From: Trigonopsis variabilis | Taxonomy: Eukaryota > Ascomycota > Trigonopsidomycetes > Trigonopsidales > Trigonopsidaceae | Reading direction: 5' to 3' | Length of the DNA stretch: 64,000 bases | NCBI GenBank assembly: GCA_003707065.3 | Contig: PPXM03000005.1 | Span: forward strand, 62,001 to 126,000 | Shown here: positions 29,888 through 41,084 of the stretch, in pieces | Layout of the letters: every line of letters starts with the position of its first letter | Position numbering within the stretch: position 1 is the first letter of the stretch | Notes under the pieces: model-generated | Database searches by the model: none | What the model was told of the DNA's origin: nothing | What the model saw: the letters and a program-made list of their open reading frames with translations, nothing else | Translations under genes and position numbers: made by a program

Positions 29888-31247
29888 AAAAGACAATCAC
29901 AAGGTGATTCATTAATCAAAAAGCATCTTAACCGCATCACTGGTTCTTTAGACGATGACTACATGTGGCCGCGTGCGCGCAAGCAGGCTCGCAGCAAGAG
30001 ATAGACTCTATTTAGAGCCACAGAAGAGGAAAGAGTCGTAAACTTGATGGATTGGTTGATATGACCCCCTTTGCTTGGCAAGGAGAACCTACATACAACG
30101 TCAGCTCCGCGGAGTTACGCCTGCGCTATCTGGTTCACCAGCGTGACTTTCTAGTCTTACTCCACCTCACGCACGCCACTGGCGGGATTAATATTCAATT
30201 GTAGAGTCCCGAGGCCTACCTATGCAGTTGCCCGATCTAGGTAGTAAACTAGACCCTTTTTAGGTATGGTTACCGGTAACCTAGTGCCCACTCAATTCAA
30301 TCACTGGTAGATTGTCGAGAGCGTTGCCGTACCATCGGCGATCACTTGCCCCAAGACAGACCAGAGCCCTTGTTAGATATAAAGTCCGGTAAGGGCCATA
30401 TGAAGGGTACCGGTATTATCTGATAACCGGCCAAATGGCGAGCCCAATCTCTTGCCCACTTTCTCCTCGGGAATAGTGGATGATACATGGCGAAGGGTCA
30501 TGTGATTGAACGCAAGCATCAATCTGTCGACGCTTCCGCACAAGTCGCTCGATATGGACCAAACTTACGATGGATCAGTACAGTGAGGAGCAGCACGATA
30601 CCGGTGAACCATCAGGTCTCATCGCCAGGCTCACTGGACGGTTTATCCCGTTTGTCAGAGAGCCTTCTGGTGCAGAGAACTGGCCCCGAGGGTAAGCCAG
30701 TCCCGATCGAGATGGACAGTCGAGGGGTAAAAAAGAACGTGAGCGTTTTCATTGTAACGATCCAAATCAAACCCATGATTTCTCAACAATCAATCTACTC
30801 TAGTCTTATCTCGTTGTCGGGAATGGAGCTCTGGTCCGGAGTCCTTTACCTTCCGGGTGGAGCCCAGGTTGGGTTCTAGCTCTGTCGTAGTCAGCTTCTT
30901 GGTTTAGTTTAATGGTCAATTCGCGATAAACCCAAGCAAAAAGCAGAGTTATTGTTTGATAGAGTTTAAAATACGTATAATAATGTCATGGATCCGATTT
31001 TTTTCGAGTATGGCGTGGCCGGGTAAGCATTGGTGGCAGACTGTGCAGGCCATTAGATATTGGCTGGGTGCAAAAATTTGGTCTACTGACGACGACAACC
31101 CTCTAATCCCTCAACTCGCCGGCTCTTCTCCCCTATCGACTGACGCAGTGCAAGTGTGTTTCTTTCATTAGTTTGGATCTTTTCTCTTTATGGTTGATAT
31201 TTAACTTTCTTTTTCTATCTTCTTCACATCTGAGTTGAGAAAAAACT
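29888..31247. promoter_or_regulatory. Intergenic with a cluster of CCGGTA palindromes
   Basis: 1.36 kb upstream of the Ser/Pro-rich gene. A perfect 14-bp palindrome GGTTACCGGTAACC lies at 30268-30281, with further CCGGTAA-type sites at 30386-30392, 30408-30415, 30424-30430 (inverted) and 30599-30605. A 130-codon frame at 30487-30879 lacks recognisable content. The DNA from 31170 to 31247 is T/C-rich, as in a yeast-like promoter or leader. Confidence 0.45.
30268..30281. promoter_or_regulatory. Perfect 14-bp palindrome GGTTACCGGTAACC
   Basis: A self-complementary site with core ACCGGT, followed within 340 bp by four partial copies. Such clusters are typical of operators for dimeric regulators. 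The cognate factor is unknown. Confidence 0.4.
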
Positions 31248-33309
31248 ATGGATTCATACTCTACAGACCTCGGGTCGGAGCATAAAGATGACCAGGATGA
31301 ATCTTATAACGAGATTTATGAGGTCGATCATCAATCGTTCGAGGTAAGTCCATCTCTGGTAAACTTTTCACCAGGTGGGCATGGGCGTGATTGAGTGCCA
31401 GATTAGAGAGATCTTTAGGTCTATTATTTAATAAATTACCTTTTAAAGGGTTTCATGCTTTTCCGCATCCCATAAAGTGTCTTTTTGCCCTGCTCACCTT
31501 GTCTCGATAGACCGCAAGGGCTTGCGTCCCTTTTTTATTCACGACTAACACATGATCTAGAACTGGTTTTATCCCCAGAACCCTCAATTCGTCCCCGATT
31601 TCGATCTCCAGCCCCCCAACCCCGCTTCAGATCAGCCCTACTCTTCGTTGACTTCTTCCCCTCGTTCACTCTCAGTGTCCTCGACTAATGGTCCTCCGAT
31701 GGCTTCAAAAGCCTTACATCGGACTCCTTCGTCAAGCTCATCTTCTTATTCGGGTACGGCTACTTTTTTGCCAGGCCCCCCTGCCATTCCTTGTTATCCA
31801 TCGTCTTCCCCCACCAATCGTTCTAGAGCTAATACCGCTTCATACATTTACAATCAGACTCTAAGACAGCCTGCACTCTCTTTAACGCACCCCGTTTCCG
31901 ATGCTTTATCTGCCGCCGATCCTTCTTATCTCGGGATGCACTCCAGCCAACCAGATCAACTTAACCAAGTTAACCATTATCCTCAGCAGCCTATGGCACC
32001 ATCTCACATTCCTTTCAACTCAGCTGAGGATAACAGCATCGGCTGGTCGCTGGCCATCAAAGCTGCCAACTCTGCCGCCGCAGCAGCGAGAAACTCGTCT
32101 CGTTCCACTTATGTCTATACGCCCGCCGAAAACAACCCCCAAATGCCCCTTGTAGGTGGACCGGCTAATAAAGTTTACACTCCAGGTGCAAACTTTTCCG
32201 GCCAACAGGAGACCCATCCCCGAGACCAAGAGGCAGGCGAGAAACCTCCCGATACAGTCAAATATACAACAACTGCTGCTTCGCGAAGGAAAAGCACAAC
32301 TAGAACATCTCGTCATGACCTCAAGCCTAACATTCAGGTCTTTTCTATCCAACCCCAGCCCAGGGCTAGTCATGCGTTTGCATCCTCATCCAGTAGTGGC
32401 TGTCAGTTTGTTAATCTCCACCCTGAATCCTTTAAAGAAAAGAAGGAACCGAGGAGTAGGTTTCCCCGCCTCCCTCATTTGTCTCCGTCCAAGAAAAACC
32501 CCCCATCTGATAACTACGAAGGACTCCCGCCTCCTTTGAAACGAATAAACTCTTGTCCCACTCAATTGGACATAACATCACCCACTGAAGACCCGTCTTC
32601 TCCTAGATCCAGATTCACCTTTAAGCTAGGTGGCCTCCTTCACCGCCGTCAGCAACGCCGGCCATCCACGCTGCACCGATCACAAAGCTCCGTCGAAGTT
32701 ATCAATGAATTACCTCCTTCACTTACTTCAAGCGGTGCTTCCAATAGATCTGGTTTATCGTCAAAAACATCACATCCCTCTGATCCTTTTATGGGTCCTC
32801 TTTCGGCCTCTTCTTCGCTAGCTTCTCCTGGACCAAGAATACCTGGTTCGCCCATCATTAGAACCAACATGCCTCTTCAATATATGGGTGCGATAGATTC
32901 GCCTCGTGATGTTGCATCTCCAATGGCATTTCCTCCGATTCGATCTGTCGACGAAGCCATGAAGTCTCCCGCGGTGTCTTTGAAGCTAGATGAAAGCAAC
33001 GACGAGGCAACGTTGGTCTTTGATGATCGACAACCGTCTCGTGCCCCAGCGACTTCTACTTTTTCTTATTCTCGTCCTGTACGTTCCACTCGCCGAAAAC
33101 CTTCGACAGCGTCATCGATCGACTATCTCTATCAAGATAGCCCTCCAATGACTCCATTGAGCGCTCCTATTGTAGAGAACCGGTTTCCGGCTCGTTATTT
33201 TGGACCCGTTGATGATCGCGACGAGTTCTATGGACCCGATCAGTACGACTATGAAGAAACATTTTACAACCAGCAGTCGCAGGATTACGGACCACAGCAG
33301 CACAATTAG
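31248..33309 (+). CDS. Ser/Pro-rich, mostly disordered protein of unknown function, two exons
   Basis: Exons 31248-31343 and 31561-33309 flank a 217-nt intron (GTAAGT donor, ACTAACACATGATCTAG acceptor region), the longest defined here, and encode 614 residues. The splice joins VDHQSFE to NWFYPQNPQFVPDF in frame, which supports it. The protein is dominated by Ser, Pro and Thr with runs such as SSSSSS; it has basic patches (RRKSTTRTSRHD near 210; LLHRRQQRRPST near 330), many SP/TP sites and RXXS-like phosphorylation motifs, and a Tyr/Asp/Gln-rich tail. I recognise no domain, membrane segment or signal peptide. Its make-up suggests a phosphoregulated fungal-specific scaffold or signalling protein, but that is inference. 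Confidence 0.75.
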
Positions 33310-33438
33310 GAGGCTTAGCTGTTAATACATGGACTGTCGGAGGTTGAGCCGCGATATAGGGGCGATTTTTTTATCTTGCATACGGTGTACAGTTGCATTG
33401 CATTTTGAACATAGAATCATATTAAACATAAGCGTTTT

Positions 33439-35196
33439 TCACATATCCCTGTAGTTCTCAAAGTCCATGTCCTCCTCCAAACTCACCAAATCCATATCTG
33501 AACCAGTTCCAAGTCCATCATCAGGCAGAAGAAAATCATTCGTCTGGTCCCCGTCTGCTGTAGCATTATCAATATTGGAGTTCGATTCGTTTCTATTTAA
33601 CGGGTGATTATCAGCTGGAAAGTCAAAGAGGTAAGAGGAATCGGAATTTTCATGAGAAAACATATCCCCTGACTCGGGAATGAACTCGTCAATTGCACCA
33701 GAAAGCCCAGGAGAGGCCGTTGAAAGTCCTTCAGCACCAGTTGGTGGCTCAGTAGTAGTGGTAGGTTCCTGTTTCTGGAGTTGTTCTTGCTCAATCTCTG
33801 CCGGCTTAGGCTCCTCAACAGGTTGGACAGTGTCCTTTGTGGGTTCTGAAGGGGGTTGAGGACCAGGAACCGAGCTTGATTCGCGCTCATTTTCATTTTC
33901 GGCATCAGATGTTGCCGAAGCTTTTAAAGCAGCATTATACTCGTCTTGAACGCTCTGGGCTTCTTGTTTCTTCTCTTGATCAATACTTCCCTCATAAGCT
34001 TTATCAGAGATGACACCCCAGAACTGGCTCCACATAGTTTTGCGCCTCTTGGAACTATTGAGGATTTGCTTATTATAAAGTGAAGAATCACGGACTCCAT
34101 CCAAGTATCTAGCCACTGCTGGGCCAATTGGTGCCGGGGGTTCAGCATCACTAAGAACCCGCTTCCTGGGCTTTCGTTTGGACTTTTCTAAAAGGCCAGC
34201 CTGGAGTAAAGCGATAGAATGACGCAAGGATGGGTCGATATAGTTGGGAGTCTTATAGTTATCTTGGCTATAATAGGAGTCTGTAGAGTTATAGTTTATG
34301 GTAGCTAGAACGGTACCAGAAGAAAGCTTCACGGTAGAATGAGGGCTCGTATTAGTAATAATTCGACTAGAGGAAGATCCAAAAGGGGTTTGTTGAGAAC
34401 CGGCGTCGCTTCGTTGTAGGTTGAGACTGGCAGCCAACGTTGGGTTTGAGCTTGTATTATATAAGAACTGCTGACCAAAAGAGGAGGAGTTTTGATTCAA
34501 AGTGCTATTAGAGAAACCTTCACTGGCCTCTTTTCGAGCGGCAAAGTTGGCACTGCGCCGATCTTTAGGTATTTCATTTTCAGTTAAACCTCTTGCTCTT
34601 GCATCTGCTTCCCAGTAGTCGTCTTTAACACATCGGCCATTGAGAATGACACGAGCACCAAACGCCCTAAAGATAGACTTTGCAGTGACCACTCCGATCT
34701 GCCTTGACCGGAAGGAATATGGGATTATATTGTTTCGAATCATGACCTCTTTCTCATGGATGGATACAGGGTGTTTGTAGAGCGACTTGTTTTTATTGAA
34801 TAAGAGATACGAGTCTCGATAATTCAACTCTTTGGCGCAGTCAGTCGCAAGCATGAATAGTTTGGATCCATGGTTGGGCAAAGTGAACGTCCGAATTTGA
34901 TACTGTCGGCCGCCTTTTAGATGACCATTCTCATCCACTTTTTCTTCTCCTTGAGGATCCACCTCCAGGATCTCGTATTCATCCCCATCTGTATTCAATT
35001 TGCTTGATGTAGCTTCTTTTAGCCGACTGCTGATGCTTGGAGCCGTTGGAGCAGATGAACTAGAGGTGTGAATATTGGGTCTGAAGCCTACCCGACTCTG
35101 TGGCATTCCTGTGTCGATTTCTACCGATCCAAACGGCGACATGGACATGTCATGATAATACCCAGGCGTCGGAGTCCTGGTATTCCTGAATGACAT
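33439..35196 (-). CDS. RSC7: RSC7/Swp82-family chromatin-remodelling subunit
   Basis: A subunit of RSC or SWI/SNF nucleosome remodellers. The 585-residue intronless protein carries the conserved CRC (Rsc7/Swp82) domain at about residues 73-215: EYEILEVDPQGEEKVDENGH, then RTFTLPNHGSKLFMLATDCA, RDSYLLFNKNKSLYK and a helical segment around SRQIGVVTAKSIFRAFGARV. The C-terminal 170 residues are low in complexity, rich in Glu, Pro and Thr, and very acidic at the end. The ATG at 35196 is the first in frame. It is transcribed divergently from DIS3 with 384 bp between the start codons. RSC7 and Swp82 are paralogs in budding yeast; a single gene of this type would serve one or both complexes. Confidence 0.88.
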   Translation of the reverse strand: MSFRNTRTPTPGYYHDMSMSPFGSVEIDTGMPQSRVGFRPNIHTSSSSAPTAPSISSRLKEATSSKLNTDGDEYEILEVDPQGEEKVDENGHLKGGRQYQIRTFTLPNHGSKLFMLATDCAKELNYRDSYLLFNKNKSLYKHPVSIHEKEVMIRNNIIPYSFRSRQIGVVTAKSIFRAFGARVILNGRCVKDDYWEADARARGLTENEIPKDRRSANFAARKEASEGFSNSTLNQNSSSFGQQFLYNTSSNPTLAASLNLQRSDAGSQQTPFGSSSSRIITNTSPHSTVKLSSGTVLATINYNSTDSYYSQDNYKTPNYIDPSLRHSIALLQAGLLEKSKRKPRKRVLSDAEPPAPIGPAVARYLDGVRDSSLYNKQILNSSKRRKTMWSQFWGVISDKAYEGSIDQEKKQEAQSVQDEYNAALKASATSDAENENERESSSVPGPQPPSEPTKDTVQPVEEPKPAEIEQEQLQKQEPTTTTEPPTGAEGLSTASPGLSGAIDEFIPESGDMFSHENSDSSYLFDFPADNHPLNRNESNSNIDNATADGDQTNDFLLPDDGLGTGSDMDLVSLEEDMDFENYRDM

Positions 35197-35580
35197 TGTT
35201 TCAAATTAGGTTATAAATTGGACGTCGGAGACTTAAAATTGATCACGATATATGACAAGGATGATGGTAGCAAGCGATAGAGCCAGACGTGAGCGCGACT
35301 CTAGAATCAGTGATGAGGATGGTGATCAGCTGTACTGGATCTAGTAAGAGAAGGCAGGCTTGTGTTACCCCATTCAGCTACAAAGGAGAAAAGAGACTCT
35401 ATCGTACAAAAGAAGCATCAAAGCTATATTATCTGCAGTCATATTTGAATGTATTAAAAACCAAACATTTATGTGTCTGCAACTCTCATCTTTTAACCAG
35501 ACCTTTGTGTAGCGGTGTTGGAGTGAAAAACCCGGCTGAAGCGTTACCTGATCAACTTCTTAACTTTGCCTTCATCGTCC
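35197..35580. promoter_or_regulatory. Bidirectional promoter region of RSC7 and DIS3
   Basis: 384 bp between two divergent start codons. I see no strong TATA box or named operator. Confidence 0.5.
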
Positions 35581-38532
35581 ATGACCAACCATGATATTGC
35601 GGGTCCTGTGACTCAGAAAGTGTTTATAAGATCGCATAAAGGCAGGGCGATAAAAGTTGTTCGAGAGATCTATCTGAGAACGGATATTCCTTGTTCTGTG
35701 ATTGGATGTGATGTTTGCTCATTGACGACGCCTTTAGATTCGTTTGGGACCAAGTATTCTCCCATATTGAACTCTGAGCCGACGAGCCTTGAAGGCCTTG
35801 GAAACCATTATTTAATACCTGACACTAATATTATTCTCCATGGAATGGACATCTTGGAACAGAAGGGTATCTTTCAGGACGTCATTATCTTACAAACGGT
35901 GATGGATGAGGTTAAAAACCAAAGCCTTCCTATATATAACCGATTAATTGGGCTGACTAAATCCTTGGATAAACGGTTCTATGTCTTCTACAATGATTTC
36001 CGTCAAGAAACTTATGCTGTCCGACAAAGAGATGAGACGATTAATGATAGGAACGACCGTGCCATTCGACAGGCAAGCCTGTGGTACTCAAAGCATATCA
36101 AGAGCCATGTTTCACCTCAGATAAACGTGGTCTTGCTCAGTAATGATAAAGACAATATCAGCAAAGCCAGAAACCAAGACATCCTTGCCATCTCTCTTTC
36201 AGACTATATAAAAAAACTGCCCGACTCAGATCGATTATTGGATATGCTGGCTGCGTCTGAACAAGCACCAACAGTAGGAGATTTTTCTTATCCTGCCCAT
36301 TTATCCATGGCTCAATTACAAGGAGGAATCAAAGATGGCGTCCTGTTCCAGGGACCTCTTACGGTTAGCTCTTATAATTTCCTCGAGGCTTCTGTTTCTA
36401 CGTCTGCGTTTACTCGGCCTCTACTGATTCTGGGGAGAGAAGCGTTGAATCGAGCTACTAACGGCGACACGGTGATTGTGCAGCTTCTACCCAAATCTCA
36501 GTGGAAACACCCTTCTACCAAGATTGTTGAAGATGATGATGTCAATAAAGATGATAATCCTGACCCAGAGAACCCGACTCCTTTGGTATCTCAAGACGAG
36601 CTGAAAGCCCTGACTGATCAGGCTATTCAAGCTCATAGAGAGACAAACGAGTTCAGAATCCAACCAACTGCCAAAATCGTGGGAATAGTCAAACGTGATT
36701 GGCGTTTCTACGTGGGTAATCTGGACCCATCATCTCTTAGTCCTATTCAGTCCAAGACTAGGGGCCAAGCCAATGTATTCATCTTGCCCATGGACAAGAG
36801 GATGCCCAAAATTCGCATAAGAACCCGTCAGGCAGCAGCTTTAGCTGGTCAACGGGTTGTTGTCGCCATCGACCGCTGGCCCGCTGACTCGAGGTACCCC
36901 GAAGGTCACTATGTGCGATCTTTAGGAGAGATAGAAAGTCAAGAGGCTGAACAGGAAGCGCTTCTTTTAGAGCATGATGTCCCTTACCGTCCTTTTGCTC
37001 AGACTGTGCTTGATTGTCTTCCTCAGGAAGGGCATAACTGGAAAGTCCCAGAGGACATCTCAGAGTGGGGACAGCGGCAGGATCTGCGTGATAGGATTGT
37101 TTGTTCAATCGATCCTCCTGGTTGTCAAGATATCGACGATGCTCTCCACGCTCGCCTCTTACCAAATGGTAACTACGAAGTTGGAGTCCACATTGCGGAC
37201 GTTACCAACTTTGTGCGACCCAATACAGCAATGGATGAGGAGGCTTCTGCTCGAGGAACGACGGTATATCTAGTAGATAAGCGTATAGACATGTTGCCGG
37301 CATTACTGGGCACCGATCTGTGCTCTCTCCAGCCATATGTGGAGCGGTATGCATTCTCTACTCTTTGGGAAATGACACCTTCTGGCGAGGTTGTCAATGT
37401 CAACTTCACCAAGTCTGTGATTCGGTCTCGAGAAGCGTTTAGCTACGAGCGAGCGCAACTGCGAATTGACGACGCCAGTCAAACCGATGAGTTGACGCAG
37501 GGCATGCGGATTTTGCTTAACCTATCCAAGATCCTTCGACAGAGAAGGCTCGACGCGGGGGCTTTGAACCTGGCTAGTCCTGAAGTCAAAGTGCAGACTG
37601 AGAATGAATCGAATGATCCGGTGGATGTAGAGCTCAAAACTCAATATGAAACCAACTCTTTGGTGGAAGAATTCATGTTGTTAGCAAACATTGCTGTTGC
37701 GGAGGCCATCTACAAAGCGTTTCCTCAAGCTGCTATGCTTCGTCGCCACGGAGCTCCTCCAGCATCAAATTTCGAGACTCTTGCCGATCAATTAGAGATA
37801 GTTAAGGGAATGAAGTTGCGCTTCGGATCCTCTAAGGAGCTAGCTGATTCTTTGGACGAGTGCGTTGAACCCGAGAATCCGTTTTTCAATACTCTTGTGA
37901 GAATCCTGGCCACTCGGTGCATGCTCTCAGCCGAATACTTTGCAGCGGGAACATTTGCGGAGCCAGAATTCCGACACTACGGCCTTGCTACTCCAATATA
38001 CACTCACTTCACGTCTCCCATTCGTCGCTATGCCGACGTGGTCGTCCACCGGCAGCTGGCTGCGGCCATTGATTACGAGCCTTTGGTGGCCGAGTTCAGG
38101 GACAAGAACCGTCTTGAAGGAGTCTGCAGGAATATTAACAAGCGGCATCGGAACGCGCAGTTCGCAGGGCGGGCTAGCGTTGAATATTTCGTTGGCAAGA
38201 TGCTCAAAGGTGGAGAGCGGGAAGAAGAAGGATATGTCATGCGTGTCTTTGGTAATGGCTTCGTGACGATTATTCCAAAGTAAGTTTTCATGTCATCTAA
38301 ACGTGATATTAACTGCAGTTATGGTATCGAGGGTGCGATCCGCCTGAAGGATTTAGGCTACGATGATGGGGAGGTCAAATTCGATGAATCGCTGTATACT
38401 CTCGACTTTGGCGAGGGACGGACGGTTCGACTCTTTGACAAGGTCCGGATACGCATCACTACCGACAAAGATGAAAAAACAGGCAAGCGAAAGGTAGTTT
38501 TCGGGCTCTTGTCTCCCGACCTGAGCCGGTAA
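35581..38532 (+). CDS. DIS3: Exosome catalytic subunit DIS3/RRP44, two exons
   Basis: A 3'-5' exoribonuclease and endonuclease of the nuclear and cytoplasmic RNA exosome. Exons 35581-38279 and 38319-38532 (39-nt intron with ATTAAC branch and TGCAG acceptor) encode 970 residues, the usual size. Order: N-terminal VTQKVFIRSHKGRA with Cys residues of the CR3 motif; PIN domain from about residue 75, with Asp81 in LIPDTNIIL; two cold-shock domains; the RNB catalytic domain with DPPGCQDIDD at 511-520; and a C-terminal S1 domain, half of which lies in exon 2. The start ATG at 35581 fits the family's short N-terminus. All expected catalytic aspartates are present. Confidence 0.96.
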
Positions 38533-39371
38533 TGTGTACAATAGTGTGAAATCTAAGCATACGTGGCATGTTTAACTGTAATACAAGTCGAACAGTGATC
38601 CAAGAGGCGTAAAGTCGATTTTTGTAGCAAGAAGCTGTATAGGATGTAAGGATATACAATTTCACAGTGCTCTAACTTCACCACAAGGAAGCTATGTAGC
38701 ATAATCAGCTTCTCTATCGGATTTGTTATAACTGACTATAGGATCATCGCTATAAAATTTGTTATACTGTAAGAGAAATTCTCGTTGTTTGACTCTAAGA
38801 GTAGTTGTCGCTGCAAGACGACCATCGTCGCAATAGTAGTGTATGATTTGCGTGCTACACCCTGCTAACTAGACGACAACCGACAGACAATGGGCGACTG
38901 AGCACGGCTACAGCGCCGTATGGAAACCGTCTGTCGCTGGCCTTGATAAGGGAACGGCGCGTTAATACTAGAGCCAGAGTGCCGTGGGGGTAGCGCTATG
39001 ATGCCATATGTGGTTTAAGAGGTGGGGAGGAAGCCCATCACAGGGATTAGTCAGAGCCAAAGGTGAATGATTAGTCACTACCAAGAAGCTTGACATCAAC
39101 GAGCTCAAACGGGATTAGTCATCACGGAGAAGGAACGGCAGGAGAAGATTGATAACGTAGTGTAGATTGCTCGTAAGAGGTTTATTTTTTATTTTTTGTA
39201 CAAAAGCAGCGGGCATTCCGACGCTGCTATCGCTGTGAGTTCCGAGTAGGATGGGGAAGGTTTCCGGATTGAGGTGAATCGCCGAGGGGGAGGAGACAAA
39301 AGCGACCACCGCTCGGGGAAGAAACACTAGGATGGAAAATCTGTCTGACTAAGAGTGAGGATCGTGAAGAG
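38533..39371. other. Intergenic between DIS3 and the MCT-like transporter
   Basis: 839 bp with the DIS3 terminator region and the transporter promoter. TATAAAA occurs near 38751, and TTTTTTATTTTTTG near 39183. No gene or RNA is supported. Confidence 0.4.
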
Positions 39372-40790
39372 ATGAGTAAAATAGTGAGGACGTCGACAGA
39401 GTCGGTGTTAAGCCAGGCAGAGCAGATCACCGAGTTTGAAGGCATACCCGATGACTGCAATCTATACCGAGCCGAAGAAAAGTACAAGCATCACGCGGAA
39501 GATCAAATTATTGCTCGGGATGGAGGATATGGATGGGTGGTTGTGGGATGTGTGATGGCGATAAATTGTATAACTTGGGGAATTAATAGTTCGTTTGGAG
39601 TCTTTTTATCTTATTTTCTCAACCAGGGCGGCCTGGGAGCTTATCCCTATCAATTGGCCACGGCTTTAGGGTTAGCTACGTCGGTGGCCTTGGCGGTTAG
39701 CCCAATCACCAACCTTTTGGTTTCAAAGTTCAATATCTATGTTCCTTTGTTTCTGGGAATCGTGGTGGAGTTCGCAGGTCTGATGGGAGCCAGCTATTCC
39801 TATCTACCCTGGCACTTGGTATTGAGTCAGGGTTTCGGGTTTGGCCTTGGCTCTGGCCTGTTGTTTTCGGCCTCGATTCCCATTCCGGCAAGATGGTTTC
39901 ATAAAAAACGCAGTCTAGCACTGGGACTATGTACGGCAGGCAGTGGATTGGGCGGTCTCATCTTCTCCTTGGCCTGCACGAAAATGATTCAAGTCCATGG
40001 GATCGGCTGGGCGTTTAGGTTGTGTGCCATTTGTCAAGCGTTTGTGGGTTCTGTCGCCTGCTGTCTAATTAGACCTCCGCGCAATCAGCCTACGCCTGAT
40101 TATTCGATGTTTTCAAGCGCTGCCATCCATAGGAGGGAGTTTCTCTTCTTGATCGGTTGGGGTTTCTTCTCAATGCTGGGCTATACGGCTGTGATGTTTT
40201 CAGTGTCGGCCTTCGCCGTTGGGGTCGTCAAAGTGTCTGCTCACCAATCAGGCATTGTCACTGCGATTCTCAACGTGGGAAATATGGTCGGTCGCCCTGC
40301 CATTGGGTATGCCAGTGATCGCTGGGGACGACTTAACGTGGCCGTCCTAGCCACTCTTTTCTCGGGGCTCTTGTCTATGGTGGTGTGGACAAATGCCCAA
40401 CATTACGGCGTCCTGATCTTTTATGTCTTGATGAACGGTATGGTATGTGGGACGTTCTGGTTGACCGCCACACCCTTGACTGCAGAGGTGGTTGGACTCG
40501 ACATCCTTCCTTCAGCAGTCACTTGGATGTGGGCGGGGGTTTTTGCTCCTGTCTTGACTTCAGAGTTGATTGCGCTGGCTATCCGCGGCGATGGAAGCTT
40601 TATTAGATATAGAGGGATTGCCATCTTCTCGGGAGGAGTCTACATTATCGGGGGTCTCTGTCTGGTGGTTGTACGGCGATGGAAGGTTGCTCATGGCCTT
40701 AGCGAGACAGAAAAGGCAAACTTACTGGCAGAGCCTAGGAAATGGTACATGTGGAGACGCGGAGAGCCATTAGGGTGGATCAAGGTTTAA
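39372..40790 (+). CDS. MFS transporter of the monocarboxylate (MCT/Mch) family
   Basis: An intronless 472-residue membrane protein with about 12 helices. The signature RDGGYGWVVV at 49-58, leading into the first helix, is the hallmark of the MCT family, which in fungi includes Mch4/Mch5 and relatives. The second half contains VGRPAIGYASDRWGR, the family's loop motif. The cytoplasmic N-terminus of about 50 residues is polar, and the C-terminal tail is short. Fungal members move riboflavin (Mch5) or unknown substrates, so the cargo cannot be assigned. It probably resides in the plasma or vacuolar membrane. It converges with UAP1, 294 bp away. Confidence 0.92.
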   Translation: MSKIVRTSTESVLSQAEQITEFEGIPDDCNLYRAEEKYKHHAEDQIIARDGGYGWVVVGCVMAINCITWGINSSFGVFLSYFLNQGGLGAYPYQLATALGLATSVALAVSPITNLLVSKFNIYVPLFLGIVVEFAGLMGASYSYLPWHLVLSQGFGFGLGSGLLFSASIPIPARWFHKKRSLALGLCTAGSGLGGLIFSLACTKMIQVHGIGWAFRLCAICQAFVGSVACCLIRPPRNQPTPDYSMFSSAAIHRREFLFLIGWGFFSMLGYTAVMFSVSAFAVGVVKVSAHQSGIVTAILNVGNMVGRPAIGYASDRWGRLNVAVLATLFSGLLSMVVWTNAQHYGVLIFYVLMNGMVCGTFWLTATPLTAEVVGLDILPSAVTWMWAGVFAPVLTSELIALAIRGDGSFIRYRGIAIFSGGVYIIGGLCLVVVRRWKVAHGLSETEKANLLAEPRKWYMWRRGEPLGWIKV

Positions 40791-41084
40791 ATCTTTATTG
40801 GCTTGGGTGTCGTCTCATTAGTCAACTCTCGCCATTGGCTGAGAATTGCATTAATAAATCATGCATGGGAATTGACGGGTAAAGCAGGGTTGGTACTAAT
40901 GTCGTGTACTTTTACAGAATGAATCTACGTAAAATGTTCGTATTTTTAGTTTCATGGGAGGAAGGACCAAAAAATTACGATCCCAACTGTAACTGCTCCT
41001 GGTCGCTTCTTGTGAAAGTAGTACCGAGAAGGATCCTGTCTACGGCAATCCATGCTAATGTACCTTGACTGAAAATATCAAATG

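Noticed and set aside
30487-30879. 130-codon frame upstream of the Ser/Pro-rich gene
   Set aside because: No recognisable content; it overlaps the palindrome-rich upstream region.
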